Positions 48,594-57,301 of a DNA stretch of 64,000 nucleotides are shown one piece after another; position 1 is the stretch's first letter; each line of letters starts with the position of its first letter. The stretch spans positions 28,694 through 92,693 of the forward strand of contig JANQJW010000007.1 of assembly GCA_028281445.1 (NCBI GenBank), in the 5' to 3' direction. Made by a program: the position numbers and the translations under genes. Source of the stretch: Planctomycetota bacterium (GTDB lineage: Bacteria > Planctomycetota > PLA2 > JAEUHO01). Under the pieces are notes generated by a model that searched no databases, was not told the origin of the DNA, and saw only the letters and a program-made list of their open reading frames with translations.

Positions 48594-49708
48594 CGCGTCG
48601 CTTCCCGCGTTGCAGCCCGATGCGCCGCGCGTCGGGCCCTAAGCGTCTCCCGATCCGGGTGGCGTCGCTCTTCGGGGTAGCGGGGGACGGGCACGGCGCG
48701 GCCGACGAGTCGCAGCAGCTGATCTGCCGGCCAGCCGAGGAACGCGCCAAGTGGCTTGCGGCGTTCCGCCCACACGCGCACGAGGAGCTGATGCCATGCG
48801 GTCCGCGCACTCGCTCGGCGCTCGATCGGACGCGGCTCCACCGTCATGCCGCTCTCGTGGCATGTCACGTGCAGCAGTTCGAACGAGGAGCGCGAGAGCG
48901 CGAGTCCGTGCACGTCCCCACCGTGTGCGTTCACGATGTAGCGGATGCCGTCGATCGTCTCGTCGCGGTAGTCGTGCAGGTGCCCGCTGATGACAAGCGC
49001 CGGCTTATGCTTCGCGAAGAACGGCGCCAGCTCCGTGAGATCCGCGTACGCCGTGCGCTCCGGGTCGTCGAAGTTCCAGGGCGGCCGGTGCGTGACGCAG
49101 ATCCACGGCACCCCCGAGTGGCGCGCCAGCTCGGCCTCCAGCCACGGGAGCTGCTCGTCCAGCAACCAGTCCGCGCCGGTGTCGAGTCCGGCGACGAGCA
49201 CCGGGCCTGCGCGCAGCGTCCAGTGACGTGGCCCGAAGTGCCGCTCGAAGATGGCTCCGCCGAGCGTGTCGTCCTTCGAGCGCCGCGGGAACAGGTCGTG
49301 GTTACCGGGAACGACACGCACCGGCGTATCGACGCCGGCGCGATCGAAGGCATCGAGCAGCACGCCGAAGTACGGCGCCTCGCCGTGGCTGGCGAAGTCA
49401 CCGCTCGACACCATCAGGTCGACCCGGCTCTCCTTCAGCGCCCGAGCAAGCGGCACAGCGGCGTCCACGACACCCCGCTGCAGGTCGCCCAGGAACGCCA
49501 GGTTGGCGCTCGCCGCTTCCGGGCCGGCCAGCGGCGGCGTTCGGAAGCAGGACGGGGCCTCGTGTTCTCCGAGAGCGTGCGCGCGGGCCGCCGCCCACTG
49601 GATGGCTGCCGAGGCGAGGACCCAGGCTCCGATGAGGGCGAGGAGGCCCCACGCCCAGCCCGGAAGGACCAGCGCCATGGGGCCGAGGGCCTGGGTGGCA
49701 GTCCACAT
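48590..49708 (-). CDS. Membrane-anchored calcineurin-type metallophosphoesterase
   Basis: A 372-residue protein with an N-terminal hydrophobic segment (VLPGWAWGLLALIGAWVLASAAI) and a metallophosphoesterase domain: GDLQRG in place of the usual D-x-H, VSSGDFASHG, VPGNHD, ITHRPPW-type (CVTHRPPWN) and SGHLHDY. The substituted Gln in the first motif may alter metal use. It has a basic C-terminal tail. It is the first gene of the moeA-mobA-moaD operon and overlaps moeA by four bases, so a role linked to cofactor or envelope metabolism is possible but unproven. Confidence 0.84.
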   Translation of the reverse strand: MWTATQALGPMALVLPGWAWGLLALIGAWVLASAAIQWAAARAHALGEHEAPSCFRTPPLAGPEAASANLAFLGDLQRGVVDAAVPLARALKESRVDLMVSSGDFASHGEAPYFGVLLDAFDRAGVDTPVRVVPGNHDLFPRRSKDDTLGGAIFERHFGPRHWTLRAGPVLVAGLDTGADWLLDEQLPWLEAELARHSGVPWICVTHRPPWNFDDPERTAYADLTELAPFFAKHKPALVISGHLHDYRDETIDGIRYIVNAHGGDVHGLALSRSSFELLHVTCHESGMTVEPRPIERRASARTAWHQLLVRVWAERRKPLGAFLGWPADQLLRLVGRAVPVPRYPEERRHPDRETLRARRAAHRAATREATR

Positions 49709-49859
49709 CCGGCCGAACCTACCTCAGGCCGAACGAAACGACGTTTCCGGACGCCGTCGGACCCAACTGCGGTGTCCGGCAACCGTGCGAGGGCTGTAAG
49801 ATTGGCCGACGGCTATGCGGCGGGGGCCGGACCGACCACCTCACGGGAGGCCTGCTCGA

Positions 49860-52466
49860 ATGCACCATGATCGGCTTCAGGCTCCGGGCTCGCGCTCTGC
49901 CCGCAGTGCACCCGGCCGCCGTGCACCCGCCCGCCGCTGCCTCGCACTTGCCGCCGCGCTGCTCCTCGTCGCGGCCTGCGGGGGCGGCTCGCCGCCGGGC
50001 CCGCAGTTCCCCGTCACACCGCCGACCCAGGTCCTGGACGGCCTCTCCGGTACCGTGACGCTGCCCGGCATCGACCTCGGTCGAATCATCGAGCAGGAGC
50101 CGAACGACAGCCCGCAGCAGTCCTTTGCGCTCGCCCCCGTGTGGCCGGAGTCGACGTTCGAGGTCACCGGCACGCTCGGAGCCAGCGATGAACACTACGG
50201 CCGGACCGATCTCGCCGACGTGTTCCGCTTCCGTTCCATTCGCGACCAGGACGTCGCGCTCACGGTGACCTTCACACAGACCGATCCGGTGAGCAGCAAT
50301 GACAACGAAGTGGGCGCCAACGTACGCCTGCAGGGCTCGGGCAACGACATCGCGCTCGCGGTTCCGTCGGCGCAACCGATCGCTCTGAACTTCGCGGCGC
50401 AGGCCGGCGTCACGTACGAGGTCGAGGTCAACATCGCGACGGGACACGCTGCCTACGTCGCGCGCTTTGCCCTGTCGCAGCCCGTCTCCCCAAAGCCCTC
50501 GCGCTCCGTGTCGCCGCCCGCGCCTCCGGCGCCCGTCTTCGCGGCGGCTGCCGCAACGCACCTGCTGACGCCGGCGCCTGGGGAGCCCGCGTGCGCGCCG
50601 ACGCATCTCCTCGTGCGGTTGCGCGAAGGGTGCGACCCCGAGGCGTTCTGCGCGGAGCACCGATTGACGCTCGGCCGCCGGCTTGGAAGTGGCGGCTGGC
50701 GCATGGCGTTCGAGACGGCAGAGGGCGCGAGTGGTCGCAAAGAAGCCGTGTCCCGCTGCGAAGCGCTGGCCGGCCATCCCGACGTGGCGTGGGCCGAGCC
50801 CGACTGGATCGTGCGGCCCCTCGGCGTTCCAAGCGACGAGGAGTTCAACCGGCAGTGGAACATGCGGGTGATCGGCGCGCCGTCCGCGTGGGACATCGTC
50901 TCCGGCGATCCCTCGATCGTCATCGGCGTCGTCGACAGCGGCCTCATCGATCACCCGGATCTGGCCGGCCAGACGGTGCCCGGCTACGACTTCGTCAGTG
51001 ACCCCGCCATCTCGGTGGATGGCGACGGCCGGGACGCCGATCCGACGGATCCCGGGGACGGGTTCGACGGCTCCGGCCTGTCGACCTGGCACGGGACCCA
51101 CGTCTCCGGCATCATCGCCGCGCGCCGAAACGACGGGTACGGCGTCGGCGGCATCGCCGCCGGGTGCCGGGTCCTCATGGCGCGGGCGCTTGGCGTCGGC
51201 GGCGGATTCGTCAGCGACGCCGCCGACGCGATCCTCTGGCTCGCCGGGCTCTACACGACACCGGATGGGCGCCACGTCGGTACGCCGGTGCGCATCGTCA
51301 ACCTCTCGCTCGGACTCAACCAGGACAGCGCCGAGTTGCGCGACGCGTGCACGCGCGCCGCGAACCAGGGCGTGTTCCTCGTCGGTGCAGCGGGCAACTC
51401 CGGAACCGCAGTCCTGTATCCCGCCCGGTACCCGAGCGTGTTCGCGGTCGCTGCCGTCGACGGGAGCATGACCACCACGCAGTACTCCAACTTCGGCCCG
51501 GAGATCGAGATCGCCGCGCCGGGCGGGCTGCACACCACCGACCAGTGGGCGGACGGTTGGATGGACGGCACGCTCTCCTGCGTGCAGGACGAGACGGTTA
51601 CGCCGTTCCGGATGTCGCACCAGTACCTGATCGGAACCAGCCAGGCCGCCCCGCATGTCGCGGGTGCCGCCGCGCTCCTGCTCTCGCTCGATCCGACCCT
51701 GGCCCCGTCGGACCTCCGCTCGGTGCTTCGTGCGACGGCGCTGGATCGCGGCGACCCGGGTGAAGACATCGCCTACGGCACCGGCCTGCTGTGCATCCAC
51801 CGCGCGGTCCGCACCGTCTTGAATCGACTGGGCACGCCGCGCAGCGATGATCCGTACCTGATGCTGCCGAGCGCGTCGTTGCAGTTCGACGGCCTGCGCG
51901 ATCGCTTCGTCATGCCGCTCTACAATGGCGGTGGAGGCCAGCTGCAGCTGTTCATCGCGCGGCCGGAAACCGACGACGGGGCCCCGTGGCTGCTTCCATC
52001 GCTCGAGCAGTCCGGCGCGATCAACCCGCCGGTCAACTTCGACGAGCTCGAGATCCGCGTCGACCGCGCCCAGGTCGGAAACACACCCGGCCGCTACTCG
52101 GGCACCGTGCGCATCGAGAGTGCGACGCGCACGCTCGGCATCATCCGCGTGGTCATGTATGTCAACGAGCGCTCGCGCGTCGGCGTCCACTTCCCCGTCG
52201 TTGCGCACCAACGCAGCACGGGCATCGCGCGACGCAAGGCGTTCGCGATTCCCGAGCGCGACTACCGCTACTTCGTGCGTGGGCTTCCGGCCTCGGAGTA
52301 CCTGTTGCAGGGCGGCGAGGACATCGACAACGACGGGTTCTTCTGCGAGACCGGGGAGGCCTGCGGCTGGCACGGCGGGCCGACGGAGAACGACGCCGTG
52401 GCCGTTTCCTTCGTGCCCGGTGCGGACGCGGTGCGCGGACTCAGCATCCGTCTGGTCCCACCCTAG
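49860..52466 (+). CDS. Subtilisin-family (S8) serine protease lipoprotein
   Basis: An 868-residue secreted protease. It has a lipobox (LLLVAAC, after a long basic n-region), an N-terminal pre-peptidase-like beta domain (EQEPNDSPQQSF and ADVFRFRSI), a propeptide-like segment (LVRLREGCDPEAFCAEHRL, HPDVAWAEPDWIV) and an S8 catalytic domain with Asp359 (VVDSG), His411 (HGTHVSG) and Ser594 (GTSQAAPHVAG). The C-terminal 250 residues are beta-rich, with WHGG-type and calcium-like DIDNDGFF sequence. The likely role is an extracytoplasmic, surface-held protease. ATG 49860 follows GGGAGG. Confidence 0.9.
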   Translation: MHHDRLQAPGSRSARSAPGRRAPARRCLALAAALLLVAACGGGSPPGPQFPVTPPTQVLDGLSGTVTLPGIDLGRIIEQEPNDSPQQSFALAPVWPESTFEVTGTLGASDEHYGRTDLADVFRFRSIRDQDVALTVTFTQTDPVSSNDNEVGANVRLQGSGNDIALAVPSAQPIALNFAAQAGVTYEVEVNIATGHAAYVARFALSQPVSPKPSRSVSPPAPPAPVFAAAAATHLLTPAPGEPACAPTHLLVRLREGCDPEAFCAEHRLTLGRRLGSGGWRMAFETAEGASGRKEAVSRCEALAGHPDVAWAEPDWIVRPLGVPSDEEFNRQWNMRVIGAPSAWDIVSGDPSIVIGVVDSGLIDHPDLAGQTVPGYDFVSDPAISVDGDGRDADPTDPGDGFDGSGLSTWHGTHVSGIIAARRNDGYGVGGIAAGCRVLMARALGVGGGFVSDAADAILWLAGLYTTPDGRHVGTPVRIVNLSLGLNQDSAELRDACTRAANQGVFLVGAAGNSGTAVLYPARYPSVFAVAAVDGSMTTTQYSNFGPEIEIAAPGGLHTTDQWADGWMDGTLSCVQDETVTPFRMSHQYLIGTSQAAPHVAGAAALLLSLDPTLAPSDLRSVLRATALDRGDPGEDIAYGTGLLCIHRAVRTVLNRLGTPRSDDPYLMLPSASLQFDGLRDRFVMPLYNGGGGQLQLFIARPETDDGAPWLLPSLEQSGAINPPVNFDELEIRVDRAQVGNTPGRYSGTVRIESATRTLGIIRVVMYVNERSRVGVHFPVVAHQRSTGIARRKAFAIPERDYRYFVRGLPASEYLLQGGEDIDNDGFFCETGEACGWHGGPTENDAVAVSFVPGADAVRGLSIRLVPP

Positions 52467-52478
52467 GCTTCGACGGAG

Positions 52479-53654
52479 TCAGCTTGCGTCGTCGACCGGC
52501 CGGACGGCGAGATAGAACGCACCGGCGAACGAGAGCGCCATCATGCCCGCGCCCACGAAGAACGGCAGCGGCGCCCAGACGCGAAACAGCGGCAGGCCGA
52601 TGAGCGGGCCGGCGATGCGTGCCAGGCTCTGCAGCGATTGGTTGACGCCCATCACGCCGCCTTGCACGTTCGCCGCCGAGCGGCGCGACAGCAAGGCGTT
52701 GAGTGACGGTAGAACCATGCCGAAGCCCAGGACTGCGAGCGGTGCAAGGCCGATCAACCAGCCGACCGACGGTGCCAGCCCGAAGCCGGCCATGCCGCCG
52801 CCGAGCACGACCGTGCCCGCCAGGGCGAAGCGCTGTTCGCCGACGCGCTTCATGTAGCGCCGCACCAGGAAGCCCTGCGTGAAGGCCGTCCAGAAGCCCA
52901 GGTACATGAACACGAGCCCGATCTGCTTGTAGTCGAGGTCGTAGACGCGCTTGCCCAGCAGCGCGACGGTCGACTCCATGAGCGAGAAGCACGTGACCGT
53001 GATGAAGACGATCAGCAGGATCATGCCCACGGTCTCGGCGCGCATGGCCGCACGGAAGGCGCCGAGGTCCAGCCACGACCGCCGCGGCGCGGGCTTGTGG
53101 CGCTCGGGCTCGGCGAGCTGCGTCCAGGCGAAGAAGAACGCCGTCGCGGAGAGTGCCGCCGCGACGATGCCGGGCACCGTCGGGTGCAGCGCGTGGCCGA
53201 AACCGCCGATGGCCGGTCCGATCGTGAAGCCGATGCCGAACGCCGCACCGATCAACGCCATGCCGCGCCCGCGTTCGTCGCTTGTCGTGACGTCGGCAAT
53301 GTAGGCGTACGCCGTAGAGATCGTGCCGCCGAAGATGCCCGCCGTGATCCGCGAGACAAACAGCAAGGCCAGCAGCTGGTCGACGGCGGCCACCGCGAAG
53401 AGACCGTAGGACAGGAACGAGCCCGCCAAGCCGACGAGGATCACGGGCCGCCGTCCGATGCGGTCCGACAGGCGACCCCACATCGGTGCGCTCACGAACT
53501 GCAGAGCGGAGAACGACGTGAACAGCAGTGCGATCACGCCCTCGGGTGTCTTCCACTCGTCCGCGTAGAGCGGCAGCAGCGGCAATACGATCCCGAAGCC
53601 GAGCAGGTCGATGACGACCGTGAGGAAGATCGGCAGCAGTCCAGGTTTGCGCAT
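52479..53654 (-). CDS. MFS drug-efflux transporter (TetA-like)
   Basis: A 391-residue, 12-TM major facilitator. The hallmark cytosolic loop after TM2 is WGRLSDRIGRRPVIL. The motif LGFGIVLPLLPLYADEW at TM1 and GIFGGTISTAYAYIADVT at TM4 match the TetA/drug-H+ antiporter group, and AFGIGFTIGPAIGG is motif C, typical of exporters. The substrate is unknown. ATG 53654 is chosen; it is divergent from the cobalamin adenosyltransferase gene with about 50 nt between starts. Confidence 0.88.
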   Translation of the reverse strand: MRKPGLLPIFLTVVIDLLGFGIVLPLLPLYADEWKTPEGVIALLFTSFSALQFVSAPMWGRLSDRIGRRPVILVGLAGSFLSYGLFAVAAVDQLLALLFVSRITAGIFGGTISTAYAYIADVTTSDERGRGMALIGAAFGIGFTIGPAIGGFGHALHPTVPGIVAAALSATAFFFAWTQLAEPERHKPAPRRSWLDLGAFRAAMRAETVGMILLIVFITVTCFSLMESTVALLGKRVYDLDYKQIGLVFMYLGFWTAFTQGFLVRRYMKRVGEQRFALAGTVVLGGGMAGFGLAPSVGWLIGLAPLAVLGFGMVLPSLNALLSRRSAANVQGGVMGVNQSLQSLARIAGPLIGLPLFRVWAPLPFFVGAGMMALSFAGAFYLAVRPVDDAS

Positions 53655-53704
53655 CTCTGGGGTCCTTCGAGGGGCGGGGATTCTACTCGTGCGATGATCC
53701 GTCC

Positions 53705-54250
53705 ATGCGGATCTACACACGCAGTGGCGACGACGGATCGACAGGCCTCTTCGGCGGCAACCGGGTCAGCAAGGCCGATCCGCGAGTCGAGGCCTACGGG
53801 GAGATCGACGAGTTGAACGCCGTCCTCGGCTGGGTGCGTGCACTCGAGCTGCCGCCCGTCATCGACGACCTGCTCAGCTGGGCCCAGGAAAAGTGCTTCT
53901 GCATGGGTGCGTTCCTCGCCTGCGCGCCGGGCAAGGACCCGGGCATCGAGACCCTGGTCGAGGAGGACGTCAGCCGCCTCGAGACAGCCATCGACGTCCT
54001 CGAAGAGGACCTCGAGCCGCTCAAGACCTTCATCCTGCCCGGCGGGACGGAAGCGGCCTCACGCCTCCACATCGCGCGCACGATCTGCCGGCGCGCCGAG
54101 CGCTGTGTCGTCGCCCTCGCGCAAGGCGAGGGTGCCGACATGCTGTACGTCCGCTGGGTCAACCGCCTTTCGGACACCTTGTTCGTGCAGGCGCGTTGGA
54201 TGAACAAGCAAGCGGGGCGCGCCGACGTGCCCTGGCAGCCGCGGGCCTGA
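53705..54250 (+). CDS. Cob(I)yrinic acid a,c-diamide / cobalamin adenosyltransferase (PduO type)
   Basis: A 181-residue PduO/MMAB-type enzyme that transfers adenosyl from ATP to cob(I)alamin. The N terminus YTRSGDDGSTGLFGGNRVSKADPRVEAYGEIDEL is the conserved ATP-binding portion, and RTICRRAERCVVAL, YVRWVNRLSDTLF are the C-terminal signatures. The length is normal. No B12-dependent enzyme is adjacent; YgfZ follows, starting five bases after the stop. Confidence 0.92.
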   Translation: MRIYTRSGDDGSTGLFGGNRVSKADPRVEAYGEIDELNAVLGWVRALELPPVIDDLLSWAQEKCFCMGAFLACAPGKDPGIETLVEEDVSRLETAIDVLEEDLEPLKTFILPGGTEAASRLHIARTICRRAERCVVALAQGEGADMLYVRWVNRLSDTLFVQARWMNKQAGRADVPWQPRA

Positions 54251-54255
54251 GCGTC

Positions 54256-55200
54256 GTGAACGAGTCTCAGGCTCGGGAGCTGATCGATGGCGCGGGCCTG
54301 GTGCCGCTGCAGACGATGCGCAGCTATCGCGTTGCGGGCGCCGACGCGGTCGACTACCTGCACCGGATGACGACGCAGGACATCGCCGCGCTCGAGCCGA
54401 ACAGCGCGCGGCACGCATGCGTGCTCAACGTGCGCGGGCGCATTCTCGGTGACCTGCTCATCTGGCGGCCCGGCGCGGAGGTCATGGTCGAGCTCGACGC
54501 TGCCGCGGTGGGTGTCGTACTCCCGGTTCTCGAGAAGTACGTCATCCTCGATGACGTTGCGTTCGAGGACGTGAGCGCGAACCGTGAGCGCTACCTGCTC
54601 GCCGGCCCGGAGTCCGCCGCCGCGCTGCGCACCGCCGGGCTTCCCGTGCCGGCGGCCGGCGCTGTCGAAGAGGGCGAGGTCGCGGGCGAGCCGGCGTGGT
54701 TCGTACGGCTCGACCGCGGCCCGCTCATGGCCTTCGACATCAGCATCGGCCCGGACGCGGGCGCGGCGCTCACCGAGTCGCTCGAAGCGACGGAGCTGGC
54801 GACCGCGTGCGATGCGGAGGCGTGGGAGGCGGCGCGCGTCCACGTGGGCGTACCGCGGTTCGGCACCGAGCTCACGGACGAGGTTCTCTTCAACGAGACG
54901 CAGCTCGAGCAGGCGATCTCCTGGAACAAGGGCTGCTACCCGGGGCAAGAACCCGTCGTGATGGCGAAGCACCGCGGCCGACCGCCGCGTCTGCTCGTGG
55001 TCCTCGCCGCGGAGGGCGAGCCCCCGCCGCCGGGTGCATCGCTGCTCAGCGACGGCAAGTCCGTCGGCGTCGTGACGTCATCGGCGCCCGCGCTTGGCAG
55101 CCGGCCGCCGGCGGCGCTGGCCTACGTGAAGCACGCAGCGGTCGAGCGCGGCGCGACGCTCGATGTCGAGGGCGGTGGTCGCGCAACCATCGTGGGGTAA
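54256..55200 (+). CDS. ygfZ: YgfZ/GcvT-domain iron-sulfur assembly protein
   Basis: A 314-residue tetrahydrofolate-binding protein of the YgfZ group, which assists maintenance of some iron-sulfur enzymes. The signature K-G-C-Y-x-G-Q-E is present as WNKGCYPGQEPV in the C-terminal half, and the GcvT-like N terminus (VDYLHRMTTQDIAAL, VLNVRGRILGDLLIW) fits. The start is GTG 54256, five bases after the upstream stop. The window's AOR and FDH are iron-sulfur enzymes, but a specific link is only suggestive. Confidence 0.87.
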   Translation: MNESQARELIDGAGLVPLQTMRSYRVAGADAVDYLHRMTTQDIAALEPNSARHACVLNVRGRILGDLLIWRPGAEVMVELDAAAVGVVLPVLEKYVILDDVAFEDVSANRERYLLAGPESAAALRTAGLPVPAAGAVEEGEVAGEPAWFVRLDRGPLMAFDISIGPDAGAALTESLEATELATACDAEAWEAARVHVGVPRFGTELTDEVLFNETQLEQAISWNKGCYPGQEPVVMAKHRGRPPRLLVVLAAEGEPPPPGASLLSDGKSVGVVTSSAPALGSRPPAALAYVKHAAVERGATLDVEGGGRATIVG

Positions 55201-55204
55201 GCGC

Positions 55205-55960
55205 ATGAAGGACCGCATCGCACTGGTTACGGGCGCCTCGCGCGGGATCGGCGCAGCGATCGCAGGTCGCCTCGCGCAGGAAGGCGCGCTCGTCGGTCTC
55301 GTAGCGCGCTCCGGGGACGCGCTGAACGATGTCGCGTCGGCCATTCAGGACGACGGCGGACGCGCCGTGCCCGTCGTCGTCGACGTCACCGACCGTGCCG
55401 CGAGCGCCGATGCCGTCGGCGCGTTCCTCGACACGCACGGACGCGTCGACATCCTCGTGAACAACGCGGGTGGGAACGTACGCAAGCGAGCCGCCGACAT
55501 CGACGCGGAGCTTTGGGACCGTTTAATCGCGTTGGGCCTGACGGCGCCGTTTGCCTGGTCGCAGTTGTGCGGTGCAGGTATGCGCGAGCGCGGCTGGGGG
55601 CGCATCGTCAACATCGGCAGCGTCGCAGGCATGACCGCGCTGCCCACGGGCGCGGCCTACGCGGCGGCCAAGGCAGGCTTGGCGCAGCTCACCAAGAACC
55701 TCGCGCGCGAGTGGGGGCCGGAGGGCGTCACGGTCAACTGCGTCGCGCCGTGGTACGTGCCGACGCCGCTGACCGAGGGCATCCTTGCCAAGCCCGGCTT
55801 CCAGGACGCCGTGCTCGCGTGCACGCCGAGCGGCCGCCTGGGCACGCCGGAAGAGATCGGCGCGGCCGTCGCGTGGTTGTGCGGCGACGAAGCCGGCTGG
55901 ATCAACGGCGCACTGTTGCCGATGGACGGTGGCTTCACCGCGGCGTCGTTCTATCCGTGA
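55205..55960 (+). CDS. Short-chain dehydrogenase/reductase
   Basis: A 251-residue classical SDR. The NAD(P) motif T-G-A-S-R-G-I-G is at about 9-16, NNAGG near 89-93, the catalytic Ser in IVNIGSVAGM and Y-A-A-A-K near 158-162. The substrate loop GVTVNCVAPWYVPTPLTEG resembles tropinone-reductase-like and 3-oxoacyl reductases. The substrate is uncertain. ATG 55205 lies 4 nt after ygfZ. It converges on the HEAT-repeat gene with a one-base gap. Confidence 0.86.
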   Translation: MKDRIALVTGASRGIGAAIAGRLAQEGALVGLVARSGDALNDVASAIQDDGGRAVPVVVDVTDRAASADAVGAFLDTHGRVDILVNNAGGNVRKRAADIDAELWDRLIALGLTAPFAWSQLCGAGMRERGWGRIVNIGSVAGMTALPTGAAYAAAKAGLAQLTKNLAREWGPEGVTVNCVAPWYVPTPLTEGILAKPGFQDAVLACTPSGRLGTPEEIGAAVAWLCGDEAGWINGALLPMDGGFTAASFYP

Positions 55961-55961
55961 C

Positions 55962-56708
55962 CTACTTCTTCTTCTCGCGCGCAGCGCGCAGCCGGTCACG
56001 CACCTCGGGTTCATGATCCCGCCACCACGTCCGCCACTTCTCCTGGATCTCCCGACGCCTCTCTGCGGTGAGCCCACTCACGTAGTCGAAGTCCTGTCCG
56101 GCGATGCGTCGCAGGGCCTCGGCGCTTGCTGTGCGTACGAGCTCCTCCTTGTCTTGGAGGCTGGTGATCAGTACGGTCACCGCGTCCGCGGCCCCAAGCT
56201 GGCCCAGCGCGGCGGCGGAACCGAGGCGCACGTAGAAGTCCTTGTCCTTCTCCAGGAACCGAATCAAGGCGGGCACGGCCTCGAGCGAGCCCAGCCGCGC
56301 GAGCTCGACCGTAGACGAGAAGCGGATGTCGGCGTCCGAGCGTCTGTCCTCGAGCCGGTCGATCCACCGCCGCACCTCCTCGCTTCGCTTCGGCGCGCTC
56401 GGCGTCGGCCCCTTGCGCGGCATGGATGCCCGGGACTCTCCGGCGGCCTTCACGAGGCGTTCTACGCGCCTTTCCAGGGCGGCGAGTCGCACCTCGATCG
56501 ACGGGCGGGGGGTCGTCAGAAGCTCCGGCTCCGGGGTCGGCGCTTCCGGGACCGTCGCCGGCCGATCCGCCAGCTCTCTCGTCGCTTGTTCCAGCGATTC
56601 GATCCGGTGACCCAAGTCGCGGACATCGTCGCCTGCGCTGCGCCCCGTCAGCGCTGCAACCAGGCCGGCGATCGCGATCAGGCCGACGACAGCGACACTC
56701 GTTCTCAT
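55962..56708 (-). CDS. Anchored HEAT-repeat protein
   Basis: A 248-residue protein: an N-terminal TM anchor (VAVVGLIAIAGLVAALTG), a coiled-coil stretch (DVRDLGHRIESLEQATRELAD, EVRLAALERRVERLVKAAG), then three or so HEAT repeats (IRFSSTVELARLGSLEAVPAL, FYVRLGSAAALGQLGAADAV, LVRTASAEALRRIAG) and a basic C-terminal region. It is likely a periplasmic scaffold. It differs in architecture from the signal-peptide HEAT protein at 15779-17350. Confidence 0.76.
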   Translation of the reverse strand: MRTSVAVVGLIAIAGLVAALTGRSAGDDVRDLGHRIESLEQATRELADRPATVPEAPTPEPELLTTPRPSIEVRLAALERRVERLVKAAGESRASMPRKGPTPSAPKRSEEVRRWIDRLEDRRSDADIRFSSTVELARLGSLEAVPALIRFLEKDKDFYVRLGSAAALGQLGAADAVTVLITSLQDKEELVRTASAEALRRIAGQDFDYVSGLTAERRREIQEKWRTWWRDHEPEVRDRLRAAREKKK

Positions 56709-56777
56709 CGGCGCCTCCTACACATCTTCAAACGTGCGTACAGCGCGTTCGCGTAGCTCGATCCGGCTCCGCGTCTC

Positions 56778-57191
56778 TCAGGCCCGATCGCCCGTCCACG
56801 TCTGCCGGTAGATCGGCCACGCGTCCTTCAGGTAGAGCGCGAACGGGATCCACCAGATCACGTCGTTGGTCAGGATCAGGAGTCCGCTCGAGAGCGGCCA
56901 CGCGCCGGTCGACACGGCGATGATCCAACCCGCCGGGCCAAGGAGCTTGCCCGTCATCCCGATGGCGGCGATGAGCCAGCCATGTTCGGGACGGCGCGCG
57001 ACCTCGAGGTAGAGGATCCCGTAGAGGCCGATGACCATCCCGAGACATGCGAAGACCTGTGGGTGCACCATCGGCGGCATCCCCGTGATGCGGAAGAGCC
57101 ACTGTGGATCCAGGCCCGTCCACACGCCCCAGATCAGGTTGTAGGCCCCGGCGGCGAGGAACACCTTGCGGTGAAACGACCGTCTCTGCAT
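56778..57191 (-). CDS. Small four-TM membrane protein
   Basis: A 137-residue protein with four hydrophobic segments (VFLAAGAYNLIWGVW, VFACLGMVIGLYGILYL, WLIAAIGMTGKLLGPAGWIIAV and LLILTNDVIWWIPFALYL). The loop pattern (F-R-I-T-G-M-P-P) resembles uncharacterised 'alkyl hydroperoxide reductase-type' or DUF-class membrane proteins, but I cannot assign it. ATG 57191 gives the natural N terminus MQRRSFHRKVF. Confidence 0.66.
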   Translation of the reverse strand: MQRRSFHRKVFLAAGAYNLIWGVWTGLDPQWLFRITGMPPMVHPQVFACLGMVIGLYGILYLEVARRPEHGWLIAAIGMTGKLLGPAGWIIAVSTGAWPLSSGLLILTNDVIWWIPFALYLKDAWPIYRQTWTGDRA

Positions 57192-57301
57192 GCGCGGAGC
57201 GTATCCCGGGCGGGCGGGTCGAATCGTCCGAACGCGCCGCGCGGGGCTGGCGATCCTCGTGACCTGGTGGCACCTTGCCGCGCTGCTTCGTGGAGGGAGC
57301 C

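Noticed and set aside
49719..52373. An 880-residue open frame antisense to the subtilase
   Set aside because: The plus strand has a full catalytic triad and signal peptide; the antisense product has no recognisable motif and typical shadow composition.
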